Source of the DNA: JARFVT01 sp036677425
GTDB taxonomy: Bacteria > Pseudomonadota > Alphaproteobacteria > UBA8366 > Aestuariispiraceae
Assembly: GCA_036677425.1 (NCBI GenBank)
Contig: JARFVT010000013.1
Coordinates: forward strand, 620,001-684,000
DNA length: 64,000 bases
Direction: 5' to 3'
Shown here: piece by piece, positions 7,873-17,196 of the stretch
Layout of the letters: each line of letters begins with the position of its first letter
Position numbering within the stretch: the first letter of the stretch is position 1
Notes under the pieces: model-generated
The model's database searches: none
What the model saw: only the letters and a program-made list of their open reading frames with translations
What the model was told of the DNA's origin: nothing
Made by a program: the position numbers and the translations under genes

Positions 7873-8688
7873 ATGTCTATATCTTCTAGTGATTTCATAA
7901 AAAAAACAATATCTTCCGTTGAAATACAACGTCATGATCATGGCTCAATCGCAAAATTAACGCTTAATCGCCCCAAATCATATAATGCATTGTCGATTGA
8001 TTTAATGAATTCATTATTGGTGGAGCTTGAAAATATCGATCAATCGACAGATATTAATGTGGTTATTATCGAAGGCGCGGGTAAGGGGTTTTGCGCGGGG
8101 CATGATTTAAAAGAAATTAGCGCAAACCCAACGGTGGAGTTCCGTAAAAAAACCTTTGCAACTTGTGCTAAATTAATGTTGAAAATCACAAATTTGCGCC
8201 AGCCCGTGATTGCAAAAATTCATGGTATTGCCACTGCCGCAGGCTGTCAATTGGTTGCAACATGTGATTTAGCAATCGCCAGTGATAATGCAAGATTTGG
8301 TACACCGGGGGTTAATATTGGGCTTTTTTGTTCAACGCCGATGGTGGCGTTATCGCGCGCCATTCATAAAAAACAGGCGTTGGAAATGTTATTAACTGGT
8401 GATATGATAACGGCGGCGGAGGCGGTTAAATATGGCTTGGTAAATAATATTGTTCCATTGGAAAAATTGGATGATGCGGTGTTTTTATTGGCAGAAAAAA
8501 TATCGCAAAAATCATCATTGGTATTAAAAACAGGCAAGGCGGCATTTTACAAACAAGTTGATATGAATTTAAGCGATGCCTATGATTATTGCGCCGATGT
8601 CATGGTCGAAAATATGGCATTTAAAGATAGTGCCGAGGGGATAGAGGCATTCATTAAAAAACGTAAGCCTAAATGGATCAATCAATAA
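7873..8688 (+). CDS. Enoyl-CoA hydratase/isomerase (crotonase) family protein
   Basis: A crotonase-fold enzyme of 271 residues acting on acyl-CoA. The oxyanion-hole segments are visible as GKGFCAGHDLKEI (near 75) and IHGIATAAGCQL (near 115), followed by CDLAIASDNARFGTPGVNIGLF. The glutamates that catalyse hydration in classical crotonase appear replaced (GCEL reads GCQL, and the later PE reads PG). It therefore resembles the ECHDC3-like branch and may not be a true hydratase. The start at 7873 has taggaaaa upstream; earlier in-frame ATGs would add a hydrophobic stretch that is not part of the family. Upstream, the divergent thioesterase overlaps the possible promoter. Confidence 0.85.
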   Translation: MSISSSDFIKKTISSVEIQRHDHGSIAKLTLNRPKSYNALSIDLMNSLLVELENIDQSTDINVVIIEGAGKGFCAGHDLKEISANPTVEFRKKTFATCAKLMLKITNLRQPVIAKIHGIATAAGCQLVATCDLAIASDNARFGTPGVNIGLFCSTPMVALSRAIHKKQALEMLLTGDMITAAEAVKYGLVNNIVPLEKLDDAVFLLAEKISQKSSLVLKTGKAAFYKQVDMNLSDAYDYCADVMVENMAFKDSAEGIEAFIKKRKPKWINQ

Positions 8689-8702
8689 AGTTTAATATTA
8701 AT

Positions 8703-8978
8703 TTAATTGATCCAACACATTATTCCATAGCATTTCTCAAACACAAAGCTGGTAATAAAATAAGCAACTAAATCAAGGATAAGGGCGAAATATAGAAATA
8801 ATCGCAGGGCGCGCCATGTTAATCTTCCACCAAAAACACTACCATCTTTTGGTTTGCTGAATTCTTTCATGGTTTGGCTTATTTTTTGTGCAGGCGTGGT
8901 ATCGCTGCCGTGAAGAGCCTTGGCAGCTTTTATAGTTGATTTGGATTTAGATTTTTTATTGCTGGATTTCTTTGCCAT
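8703..8978 (-). CDS. Hypothetical single-pass membrane protein
   Basis: This 91-residue protein is not one I can name. It starts with a very lysine- and serine-rich cytoplasmic segment (MAKKSSNKKSKSKS), continues with a polar stretch, and ends with one hydrophobic segment of about 22 residues (about 60-85) and a short CYGIMCWIN tail. The start at 8978 has gaaggcgata before it. It converges with the crotonase gene with a 14-base gap. It could be an inner-membrane anchor or regulator, but no function should be assigned. Confidence 0.6.
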   Translation of the reverse strand: MAKKSSNKKSKSKSTIKAAKALHGSDTTPAQKISQTMKEFSKPKDGSVFGGRLTWRALRLFLYFALILDLVAYFITSFVFEKCYGIMCWIN

Positions 8979-9056
8979 TATCGCCTTCAATCATTTTATT
9001 TGGTGCATTTTATTTGGTACATTTTATTTTTACTAAACATTTGAATTGTTAAATAT

Positions 9057-9992
9057 ATGGATAAGCTACATATAATATGGCGTGATATTGAACGTGATGA
9101 ATGGGAAAAAATCATTTCTATTTTACCGCGCTGTAATTTATATCAAGATTGGGATTACGCTATTGCTGCGGCTTTTGCAAATAACAAAAAATCGGGCAGC
9201 AGCTTAAAAATACATCGGGCGATTATTTATCGCAATAAAACCGCGATTGGTATCATTCAAGGATTTGAAAAACGCTATCTATTTGGTTTTAAACTGGTAA
9301 GATTTATCAGGGGGCCGTTATTCATCAATAAAGCCAGTGCCAAAGAAAGATTGCGGATATATAGCGGTCTTAAAAAGTCATGCCGGATATTAAAAGGGCA
9401 AATGGCGGTTATAATACCAGAATTGCGCCATAATGATACGGTTGAGGATGATTTAAAATCAATTAATTTACATCGTATTTTAACGGGAATGGTTACTAGT
9501 TGGCTTGATTTATCGCCACCTAGTGCAAAAATATTGGCAAATTTTAGCAAAAGCTGGCGACGTGATATTAATCAATGTCAAAAACATGATATTGCCATAA
9601 ATTTTGATGGTTCATTGGATGCAATTATCATCAATAATATTAATCATGGATCGCAAAAAAAATATCATAGCGATAATGATTTAATCTATCGCCAAATGCC
9701 TAAAGATAAATTATTAATAACCGAGGCTATTAAAGATGGAGAAATAATCGCAGCGGCATTATTTATCAAGCATGGCAATTGCGCCACCTATCAAATTGGT
9801 TGGTCTGGCGATGATGGGCGTAAGTTAAATGCCCAGAAAATATTGATCTGGAATTCAATACAGCGATTAAAAGAAGATAATGTTAATTGGTTGGATTTAG
9901 GGGCAATGGATAAAAAATCTGCCGCTGGTATCATGCGTTTTAAACAGGGTATGGGCGGTGAAGAATTAACACTAAGCGGCACTTATATATAA
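9057..9992 (+). CDS. FemAB/GNAT-fold acyltransferase-like protein
   Basis: This 311-residue protein has the two-lobe GNAT layout of the FemAB (BioF2-like acetyltransferase) family. Enzymes of this family add amino acids to peptidoglycan bridges or act on related amine substrates. The C-terminal lobe is the most recognisable: ATYQIGWSGDDGRKLNAQ (near 241-258), WNSIQRLKEDNVNWLDLG and RFKQGMGGE at the end. No transmembrane segment is evident. It precedes hisI by 40 bases on the same strand, which may be chance. The start lacks a good Shine-Dalgarno sequence. The substrate is unknown. Confidence 0.75.
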   Translation: MDKLHIIWRDIERDEWEKIISILPRCNLYQDWDYAIAAAFANNKKSGSSLKIHRAIIYRNKTAIGIIQGFEKRYLFGFKLVRFIRGPLFINKASAKERLRIYSGLKKSCRILKGQMAVIIPELRHNDTVEDDLKSINLHRILTGMVTSWLDLSPPSAKILANFSKSWRRDINQCQKHDIAINFDGSLDAIIINNINHGSQKKYHSDNDLIYRQMPKDKLLITEAIKDGEIIAAALFIKHGNCATYQIGWSGDDGRKLNAQKILIWNSIQRLKEDNVNWLDLGAMDKKSAAGIMRFKQGMGGEELTLSGTYI

Positions 9993-10032
9993 AGATTGAA
10001 ATAACTAGAAATTAATGAATGGGTAAGTAGAT

Positions 10033-10428
10033 ATGAATATTAAAGAAATAGAAATGGGGTTGAAATTTAACCCTAAATTTGATGAAAATGGATTAATGCC
10101 TGTCATTGCCAGCCATGCAAAAACAAAAGAAATTTTGATGTTGGCCTATATGAACCACGCGGCATTGGATAAAACCATTGCCACGGGAGAGGCATATTAT
10201 TACAGCCGCAGTAGGCAAGAAATATGGCATAAAGGCGCAACCAGTGGTCAGGTTCAAAAGATAGTTGAAATCAGAACCGATTGTGATCAGGATGCTATTT
10301 TACTGCGAATATTACCACAAGGCGATGGCGGTTGCTGTCATGTGGGCTATCAAAGCTGTTTTTATCGTTCAATAACCATTGGCGGTGCGGGGTCGATGCA
10401 ATTTAATGAGGTAAAAAAGCTTAAATAA
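10033..10428 (+). CDS. hisI: Phosphoribosyl-AMP cyclohydrolase
   Basis: It opens the purine ring of phosphoribosyl-AMP, the third step of histidine synthesis. The 131-residue, monofunctional form has the metal-binding and catalytic segments RTDCDQDAILLRI (near 84-96) and CCHVGYQSCFYR (near 106-117), with SRSRQEIWHKGATSG before them. It stands apart from any other his gene in the window, as is common in alphaproteobacteria. Its stop overlaps the 3' end of the convergent MFS gene by 8 bases. Confidence 0.95.
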   Translation: MNIKEIEMGLKFNPKFDENGLMPVIASHAKTKEILMLAYMNHAALDKTIATGEAYYYSRSRQEIWHKGATSGQVQKIVEIRTDCDQDAILLRILPQGDGGCCHVGYQSCFYRSITIGGAGSMQFNEVKKLK

Positions 10429-11620
10429 CCACTTTGTCTTTATTTTCTTTTGGCAATAATATTGTGATGATAGCTATCACTGCTGCTGTTATCGCAAGGG
10501 CCATGAATAACCAATAAAATTTCCCAGTTTGCTGTTGGATGAAGCTGATTAAATGTAGGCTTAATGGTGCAACACCAAAGGATAAAACAAATTTTAAACC
10601 AAATGCCAATCCTTTATGATTTGCAGGCGAATATTTATAAATAAGCATATTTTCGGCGGGTAAAATTCCTGTGCTGATTGATGCAACAAATAAAACAAAT
10701 ATAAACACGCTATAGCCTGTAATATTAGCCAAGATTGCCAAAAATATTATTTGGAAAAACCAACCGATGACATAGACATATTTCAATGAATATTTATCGG
10801 CAAAATATCCACCTAATATCTGTGTCAATGCGCTGATGAAATAAACTATGCTAACTAAAATTCCGGCGCGTTTGACCGATCCATCGACATAATCGCTTAG
10901 ATTAATAGTAAAGAATTTTGGCAATATTGCTTGGGTAGAATGATAGATAAGACCAGATATGGTCATGGCAAAAATTAAAATTGCAAATACCCTGACGCTA
11001 TCGCCTGTTTTTTGTTTTGGCGCATCGTTTTTTGCCAAGCCACTGGCAGGAATGCGGCCTGATTTAATATAAAATAACATTAAAATGCCAGTGAAGGTTA
11101 TTAATATGCCGGGTAAATAAAATGCCCAACGCCAACCAAGAATATCAATGATAAATCCTGTTACTAATGCCGCCGCCGCAGGGCCAAAACCACCGAAAAC
11201 TCCATTTAAAGCCAATATTTTACCCGTATCATTGCGGCTATTGGCGATTAACCACGGAATACCAATGGGGTGGTAAATCGCAGAAAACAAACCAACTGCT
11301 GCCAAGGCAATGATTATGATATTTGCCCCATCGGCAAAACCACAGGCAATAACCGATAATCCAAGGCCAATGAAAAATATTGCCATCATTCCCCTTGCGC
11401 TCCATTTATCACCAAGTCTGCCCGCAGGTATAGCCGCCAAACCAACCAAGGCTGCGCCAAGCGTCCAAAGTTCGTTTAATTGATAAAATGCCATATTCCA
11501 TTCGGTTTCTAATGCTAACACTATGGTAAAAAACATAGCACAGGCAAAATGCATATAAAAATGGCCGAGGCCTGAAAAAACCAAGGAAGGCGTTTTTAAA
11601 AATGATTTTAGTAATGACAT
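10421..11620 (-). CDS. Major facilitator superfamily transporter
   Basis: This is an inner-membrane secondary transporter of 399 residues with about 12 hydrophobic segments in two halves. The loop between helices 2 and 3 carries an MFS motif A variant (GRLGDKWSARG, near 65), and a motif C-like helix (GVFGGFGPAAAALVTG) lies near 140. The beginning (SGLGHFYMHFACAMFF) resembles the fosmidomycin-resistance-like MFS group. The other MFS protein in this window (58865-60067) has a similar start, LVGLGHGATHW. The substrate cannot be told from sequence. Confidence 0.85.
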   Translation of the reverse strand: MSLLKSFLKTPSLVFSGLGHFYMHFACAMFFTIVLALETEWNMAFYQLNELWTLGAALVGLAAIPAGRLGDKWSARGMMAIFFIGLGLSVIACGFADGANIIIIALAAVGLFSAIYHPIGIPWLIANSRNDTGKILALNGVFGGFGPAAAALVTGFIIDILGWRWAFYLPGILITFTGILMLFYIKSGRIPASGLAKNDAPKQKTGDSVRVFAILIFAMTISGLIYHSTQAILPKFFTINLSDYVDGSVKRAGILVSIVYFISALTQILGGYFADKYSLKYVYVIGWFFQIIFLAILANITGYSVFIFVLFVASISTGILPAENMLIYKYSPANHKGLAFGLKFVLSFGVAPLSLHLISFIQQQTGKFYWLFMALAITAAVIAIITILLPKENKDKVVI

Positions 11621-11748
11621 ATATTAAAACCCAATTATTAAATTTCCTTTTGGATATAATGTATTTTTTATGTATTTTGAAAGTGTTAATTTAAATAATG
11701 GTGTTTATTATAATGCTGTTTTTATATTATTAATTTATAGCTTGCAGC

Positions 11749-12342
11749 TTAAATTATCAATCTAGCGCTAGTTAAAATATCAATTTTTTCTGGTTTATAA
11801 TAATTATATGTTTTCAATTTTGCAATTAACTCATCGAAACTTTCATTGCTGGCGACAATAACACTATCAAGACCAAGAACTTGCCCATTTTTTATTTTTT
11901 CATTAACGTTATTAGCCTCAAGCTCATTTAGGGTTATTAGATAGCTTTTTGATCTTCTGTGAACCTGCCTTAACATCATGCCTTCTAAATCAGCTTGTTT
12001 ATATCTTTCTCGCAGGCTAGTTTTTGCTGAAAAAATGATTGGGCCAAACTCCCTTTGTGTATGCAACAAAATCAATATCCACATTGGCACGAAAGAAAGC
12101 CTTACCTGAACATATAATGGTAATATTGATGATCTGAAAAATATTACTGCTAATATTCATTCAAATACACTGCCGTTTAAAGATGGAGATATTGGCTTAT
12201 ATCTTGCCCATAATTCCCTAATAATAGAGGATTCAGAAGTATATGAAATTGTTAATATATCGCTATATATATCGTTAAAGGTCATTGATATTTTTTTGCC
12301 AGAAATAAGATTTAATTGATTTAACTCCTCTGATATTAACAT
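11749..12342 (-). pseudogene. Frameshifted gene downstream of the cytosine methyltransferase, probable type II restriction endonuclease
   Basis: Reading from ATG 12342, 7 bases after the methyltransferase stop, the frame runs to a TGA at 12157-12159. A second frame then reads on smoothly (NISSNIFQIINITIICSG through ANVDIDFVAYTK) until about 12050. There the original frame resumes with EFGPIIFSAKTSLRERYKQ and continues to the stop at 11749. Removing 2 bases near 12160 and 1 base near 12052 would restore one frame of about 197 codons. An aspartate in DIDF followed by SAKTS fits a PD-(D/E)xK nuclease core, but I cannot name the family. Position and coupling suggest the cognate restriction enzyme, now inactive unless the frameshifts are sequencing errors. 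Confidence 0.72.
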
Positions 12343-12349
12343 AATAAGT

Positions 12350-13267
12350 CTAACATATATTTTTGATAATTGATTTTGCCACTGCTTCGATAACTGGTAT
12401 GGCAACCGAATTTCCCAATTGTTTCATAGCTTGCGTTTCTGAAACGGGAAATTTAAAATAATCTCGAAAACCTTTCATTTTTAGGCAATCATTGGATGAT
12501 AATCTTTTAATTATGACATCAACAAGATATGAATCACAATTTCTGCGATCGGTAATTTTTGAACCTCTACCCCCGACGCGCAATGTGTAACCAATTTTTT
12601 TTTCACATTTACCGCCCCAAATATCCGACATAGTTAATTTTAATTTTACGGGGTCGGGAAATTCAAATTCTTTGCCATCTTTAAAACCAACCATCAGAAG
12701 CCTTGCCCGATGTTGTGGCAGGCCAAAATCTGATGCTTTTATTATTTTATAATTAAAGGAATAACCCAATCTATTGGTTATAATATCTTTTATTAGATTA
12801 AAGGTTTTACCATCATCATAATTTAGTAAATGGCGGATATTTTCTAAAAAAAATGCCTTTGGTTGCTTGGATTTTATAATATCAACAATATTAAAAAAAA
12901 GAGTACCGCGCACCTCTTCAAAGCCTTTTTTAAAGCCCGCTTGTGAAAAAGGTTGGCAGGGAAAACCAGCGCATAAAATATCAAAATCTGGAATATCGGC
13001 TGGATTTATTTTGGTTATATCACCGACAAATTTTTCTTTTTGAAATAATTCTGGCGATAATATTTTATTATTATATTCATATGTTTCCCTCGCTTTATTA
13101 TCCCATTCGTATGCAAAAACACAATCTAAACCCAAATTATGAAGCGCAATATGAAAACCGCCAATACCAGCGAATAAATCGATAAAAGTTATGGGTTTAG
13201 TTTCGTTAGATAAAAAATATTGATCATTAATATTATTTAAAGCCAATGAACTATTATGTCGCATCAC
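12350..13267 (-). CDS. DNA (cytosine-5-)-methyltransferase
   Basis: It methylates cytosine at C5 within a short target sequence, using S-adenosylmethionine. The 305-residue protein has the ordered motifs: I FIDLFAGIGGFH (near 29), IV with the catalytic cysteine GFPCQPFSQAG (near 100), VI FFLENIRHL, VIII QHRARLLMVGF, and X KQLGNSVAIPV near the C-terminus. The short segment between VIII and X is the target-recognition region, so a 4-6 base target is likely. The gene looks intact, while the gene immediately downstream is frameshifted. It may now be an orphan methyltransferase that protects against related restriction systems or has been co-opted. A divergent promoter region of about 225 bases separates it from pepF. 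Confidence 0.93.
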   Translation of the reverse strand: MMRHNSSLALNNINDQYFLSNETKPITFIDLFAGIGGFHIALHNLGLDCVFAYEWDNKARETYEYNNKILSPELFQKEKFVGDITKINPADIPDFDILCAGFPCQPFSQAGFKKGFEEVRGTLFFNIVDIIKSKQPKAFFLENIRHLLNYDDGKTFNLIKDIITNRLGYSFNYKIIKASDFGLPQHRARLLMVGFKDGKEFEFPDPVKLKLTMSDIWGGKCEKKIGYTLRVGGRGSKITDRRNCDSYLVDVIIKRLSSNDCLKMKGFRDYFKFPVSETQAMKQLGNSVAIPVIEAVAKSIIKNIC

Positions 13268-13495
13268 GCCAACCCCGAATGATTAAATCTTTAGCTGAAA
13301 GATAAACTCATAAATATATAAAATACCGTAGTAATGCTAGTTTATACATCTTAATGGTACTTTATAGTATAATAAAGGCTATTTGCTATATTATTAAAAT
13401 ATTTTTTATCCGCTTGCCCTATGGTTTTTCTAATCTTATATCAACTATTAAACAATGATACTATTATGGTTATAATTAGTTAAAGGTGTAATGTG

Positions 13496-15283
13496 ATGGA
13501 AAACAATGATTTAAAGTTGAATAATAATTCACCTTTATGGGATTTGTCCGATTTATATATGGGCATTGATGATGAAAATTTAATTTCTGATATGTTGCGG
13601 GCAAAAGATGCTGCGGCCTTGTTTAAAGATAAATATAAGGGTGAAATCACGGCGTTAGACGGTGATGCGCTTGCATTTGCAATCACCGAATATGAACGCA
13701 TAGATGAAATTTTATCAAAAATAATTAGCTATGCCGAATTATTACATGCTACCGCCGTCAATGACGCGGATGTGTCCGTGTTTTATCAAGATTGTCAGCA
13801 ACAGGTTAGCGATATTTCCATTGATCTTATTTTTTTCACATTGGAATTAAATAAAATAGATCAAGAAAATTTAGATGGAATGTTAAATATTTCCGCAAAA
13901 TTGGCAAAATATAAACCGTGGCTACGCGATATTCGTGTTATGAAACCGCATTTATTAAATGATGAGCTAGAAAAATTATTCCATGAAAAGCAATTAACGG
14001 GGCAGGCTTCATGGGTTCGTTTGTTCGATGAAACATTGGCAGGGCTGCGCTTTCCATTTCATGGGCAAGAATTAAGCGAAACTGAGATTTTAGACCTTAT
14101 ATCGGATCAAGATGAGGATAAAAGACGCGATGCAGCAAAATCATTAAGTCAGGTTTTATCGCAAAATATTTCTATATTTTCATTAATAACTAATACATTA
14201 ACCAAAGAAAAAGCAATCGAAGATAAATGGCGCAAGTTTAATAGCCCCATATCATCAAGAAATTTATCTAATCATGTGGAAGACCATGTGGTAGATAAAT
14301 TAATAACAACGGTTAAATCATCATATTCTGAATTATCGCATCGTTATTATCGAATAAAAGCCGAATGGTTAAATAAGCCAAAGTTAAATCATTGGGATCG
14401 ACTGGCACCATTACCCGATGAAGATACAAGCATATTTCAATGGTCAGAGGCGCGCGATATTGTCTTGGATTCATATCAGCAATTTTCACCAGAATTAGCA
14501 AGAATTGGAAGATTGTTTTTTGATAATAATTGGATAGATGCAAAGCCATATGCGGGTAAATCATCGGGCGCATTTGCCCATCCAACGGTTGTATCGTCGC
14601 ACCCATATCTATTGGTTAATTATCTTGGTAAAACCAATGATATAATGACATTGGCCCATGAATTAGGCCATGGTATTCATCAGGTTTTAGCAGCGGAGCA
14701 AGGACATTTAATGTCCGACACCCCATTAACATTGGCGGAAACAGCATCAGTTTTTGGCGAGATGTTAACATTTAAAAATATGTTAAATAATATCATTGAT
14801 AAGAAAGCTAGACGCGCAATGTTGGCCTCAAAAATCGAAGATATGTTAAATACAGTTGTGCGCCAAGTGGCATTTTGTGAATTTGAACGTCATGTGCATC
14901 AACAAAGAAAAAATGGTGAATTATCAGCTGATAAATTAGGCGATATATGGATGAAAGTTAGCCAAGAAAGCTTGGGCGACGCAATAATATTGGATGATTA
15001 TTATAAAAATTTCTGGGAATATATTCCACATTTTATTCATTCGCCATTTTATGTTTATGCTTATGATTTTGGTGATTGTCTGGTTAATTCACTTTATGCA
15101 AAATATCAACAATCACCTGATGGATTTGCCGAAAAATACCTTGATATGCTGCGTGCCGGTGGTATATCGCATCATAAAGAATTATTATTGCCTTTTGAAC
15201 TTGATGCAGGTGATGATGATTTCTGGAAAAATGGCTTAAATATAATATCTGTATTCATTGATGATCTTGAAAAAAGCTTTTAA
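13496..15283 (+). CDS. pepF: M3-family oligoendopeptidase F
   Basis: A cytoplasmic zinc metallopeptidase that breaks down short peptides. The 595-residue protein is mostly helical and has the zinc-binding motif LAHELGHGIH (near residue 386), with a downstream ETASVFGEM helix supplying the third ligand. The start at ATG 13496 is preceded by aaaggtg; a GTG immediately before it is possible. The length fits the PepF/M3B group. It is a single gene, followed by about 105 bases without a clear terminator before pntAA. Confidence 0.93.
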   Translation: MENNDLKLNNNSPLWDLSDLYMGIDDENLISDMLRAKDAAALFKDKYKGEITALDGDALAFAITEYERIDEILSKIISYAELLHATAVNDADVSVFYQDCQQQVSDISIDLIFFTLELNKIDQENLDGMLNISAKLAKYKPWLRDIRVMKPHLLNDELEKLFHEKQLTGQASWVRLFDETLAGLRFPFHGQELSETEILDLISDQDEDKRRDAAKSLSQVLSQNISIFSLITNTLTKEKAIEDKWRKFNSPISSRNLSNHVEDHVVDKLITTVKSSYSELSHRYYRIKAEWLNKPKLNHWDRLAPLPDEDTSIFQWSEARDIVLDSYQQFSPELARIGRLFFDNNWIDAKPYAGKSSGAFAHPTVVSSHPYLLVNYLGKTNDIMTLAHELGHGIHQVLAAEQGHLMSDTPLTLAETASVFGEMLTFKNMLNNIIDKKARRAMLASKIEDMLNTVVRQVAFCEFERHVHQQRKNGELSADKLGDIWMKVSQESLGDAIILDDYYKNFWEYIPHFIHSPFYVYAYDFGDCLVNSLYAKYQQSPDGFAEKYLDMLRAGGISHHKELLLPFELDAGDDDFWKNGLNIISVFIDDLEKSF

Positions 15284-15388
15284 ATTTAATCTAATTATAT
15301 GTTAATTTAATACTGGATTTTTTTAAATAATCTAACTAACATAGCATATTCGAATTAGAAAATTAATTTTGTTGAGGAGACATCAGCA

Positions 15389-16747
15389 ATGATGATAGCC
15401 ATCCTGAAAGAACGTCGTTCGGGAGAGCGTCGTGTGGCAGGTTCACTGGAAAGCGTGAAGAAATTTATCGCAATGGGCGCAAATGTGTTCGTTGAAACAG
15501 ATGCGGGTTTGAACGCGTCTATTTCTGATGATATGTTTAAAGCCGCTGGCGCTAATATTGCCGTTGATGCGAAATCTGCGGTTAAAAATGCAGATATTAT
15601 CCTAAAGGTTCAACGACCAATGACCAATGCCGAAGGGCTTGACGAGGTTGGTTATTTAAAATCTGGGCAGGTGTTAATTTGCATCTTATCGGCCATAAGC
15701 AATAAAGGCTTAATCGCTGATTTGGCAAAATCTGGTGTGAAAGCATTCGCCATGGAATTAGTGCCACGCATAAGTCGCGCTCAATCGATGGATGTGCTAT
15801 CATCACAGGCAAATATTGCGGGTTATAAATCCGTTCTTGACGCGCTTAATCATTATGGTCGTGTTGCGCCATTGATGATGACGGCGGGCGGCACAGTTGA
15901 GCCAGCCAAAATTTTCATTATGGGTGTTGGTGTCGCCGGGTTGCAAGCCATCGCTACTGCCAAACGTCTTGGCGCGATTGTTAGTGCAACCGATGTTAGG
16001 CCCGCAACCGAAGAACAGGTTCAAAGCCTTGCGGCGGAATTTGTTGCGGTTAAAGATGAAGAGTTTTTAAATGCGCAGACCGCTGGTGGTTATGCCAAGC
16101 AAATGTCGCCTGAATATCAAAAGAAACAAGCTGAATTAATTGCAACGAGCATTGCTAAACAAGATATTGTTATAACAACCGCATTTATACAGGGGCGTGA
16201 TGCACATTTTTTGGTAACCGAAGATATGGTTATATCTTTGATGCTTGGTTAGGTTTTCTTTGATTTAGCTGTCGAAGCGGGTGGCAATTGCCCAATTTCT
16301 GAATTGGGTAAGGTTGTTGTTAAACACGGTGTTACGATCGTTGGACATGAAAATGTACCAAGCAGAGTTGCCGAAGCAACCAGTGCATTATATTCAAAAA
16401 ACCTGCTTAATTTCTTAACACCAATGATATCTGGTGATGATGGCGGCATAAAAATTAATTTGGAAGATGAAATCATTAAAGGCACATTGGTTTGCAGCGA
16501 TGGTGCAATAGTCAATGATATGTTGAAAGATGATAGGGGTAAAGCAAAGCCAAAAAAAGCAGCAGTAAAAAAAGCAGCAGCTAAGAAAGCGGCAGCTAAG
16601 AAAGCAGCAGCTAAGAAAGCAGCAGCTAAGAAAGCGGCAGCTAAGAAAGCAGCAGCTAAGAAAGCAGCAGCTAAGAAAGCAGCAGCTAAGAAAGCTAGTT
16701 TTAAAAAGGCCAGCATTAAAAAGCCAGAAGAAAAAAAGGCGAAATAG
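15389..16747 (+). pseudogene. pntAA: NAD(P) transhydrogenase subunit alpha part 1, interrupted by an in-frame TAG
   Basis: PntAA is the NAD(H)-binding dI subunit of the proton-pumping transhydrogenase. It starts with a strong gaggaga site and AILKERRSGERRVAGS. The dinucleotide-binding region KIFIMGVGVAGLQAIATAK lies near residue 171. At 16250-16252 the frame meets TAG, then continues without a shift: VFFDLAVEAGGNCPISE through KHGVTIVGHENVPSRVAE and LYSKNLLNFL to 16747. Around the stop the usual motif (roughly MVxSMKPGSVIVD) reads MVISLMLG, stop, VFFD, so several substitutions cluster there. The C-terminus carries a lysine/alanine tail (16548-16746) that PntAA normally lacks. Possible explanations are a nonsense mutation, local sequence error, or readthrough. 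The downstream pntAB and pntB look intact. Confidence 0.85.
16555..16695. repeat. 15-base tandem repeat encoding a KAAAK tail
   Basis: About nine units of the form gcagctaagaaagca, with occasional gcg for gca, encode KAAAK repeats, after which the pattern degrades to KASFKKASIKKPEEKK. Strong conservation at the DNA level implies recent expansion. The tail resembles histone H1 or bacterial KAAAK-type DNA-binding tails. Confidence 0.95.
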
Positions 16748-16750
16748 ATA

Positions 16751-17182
16751 ATGGAAAAACAAGATATATTAGATAAAATTGATGATCTTGCTGAGCAATC
16801 AAAGGAGTTCATTGAAAATATTTCCGCTGGTGTTAATGATGTTGCACCAAATATCGCTAATATTATGACCAGCGATGCCGCAGCCACGTCAGTACCTTTT
16901 GTTTATTTATTCACTGCCTTTGTCATGGCGTGTTTCGTTGGTTATTATGTGGTATGGTCGGTAACGCCGGCATTGCATTCACCATTGATGGGGGTAACAA
17001 ATGCCATATCATCGGTTATTATTGTTGGTGCATTAATTGCCGCAGGCGCAAATGACGTTAGCATGAGCAAGATATTCGGATTTATTGCGGTTGTTTTGGC
17101 TAGCATCAATATTTTTGGTGGTTTTGTTGTTACAAACAGGATGCTTTCAATGTTTAAACCTAAAATAAAATCTAAACAATAA
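16751..17182 (+). CDS. pntAB: NAD(P) transhydrogenase subunit alpha part 2
   Basis: It supplies part of the proton channel (dII) of the transhydrogenase in the inner membrane. The 143-residue protein has a soluble acidic N-terminal segment of about 45 residues, followed by three to four hydrophobic segments that include the family sequence VVWSVTPALHSPLM (near 72-85) and NAISSVIIVGALIAAG. The N-terminal extension is somewhat longer than in typical PntAB. It begins 3 bases after the interrupted pntAA, and its stop overlaps a possible pntB start, so the operon is coupled. Confidence 0.93.
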   Translation: MEKQDILDKIDDLAEQSKEFIENISAGVNDVAPNIANIMTSDAAATSVPFVYLFTAFVMACFVGYYVVWSVTPALHSPLMGVTNAISSVIIVGALIAAGANDVSMSKIFGFIAVVLASINIFGGFVVTNRMLSMFKPKIKSKQ

Positions 17183-17196
17183 TGAAGAGCTTTTAT

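Noticed and set aside
16250..16252. TAG in pntAA as a genome-wide reassigned codon
   Set aside because: TAG serves as the normal stop of other genes here, for example the cytosine methyltransferase and the pntAA frame end at 16745-16747.
16249..16887. Long minus-strand ORF rich in AAFLAAAFL opposite pntAA
   Set aside because: It is the complement of the 15-base KAAAK repeat and has no independent support.
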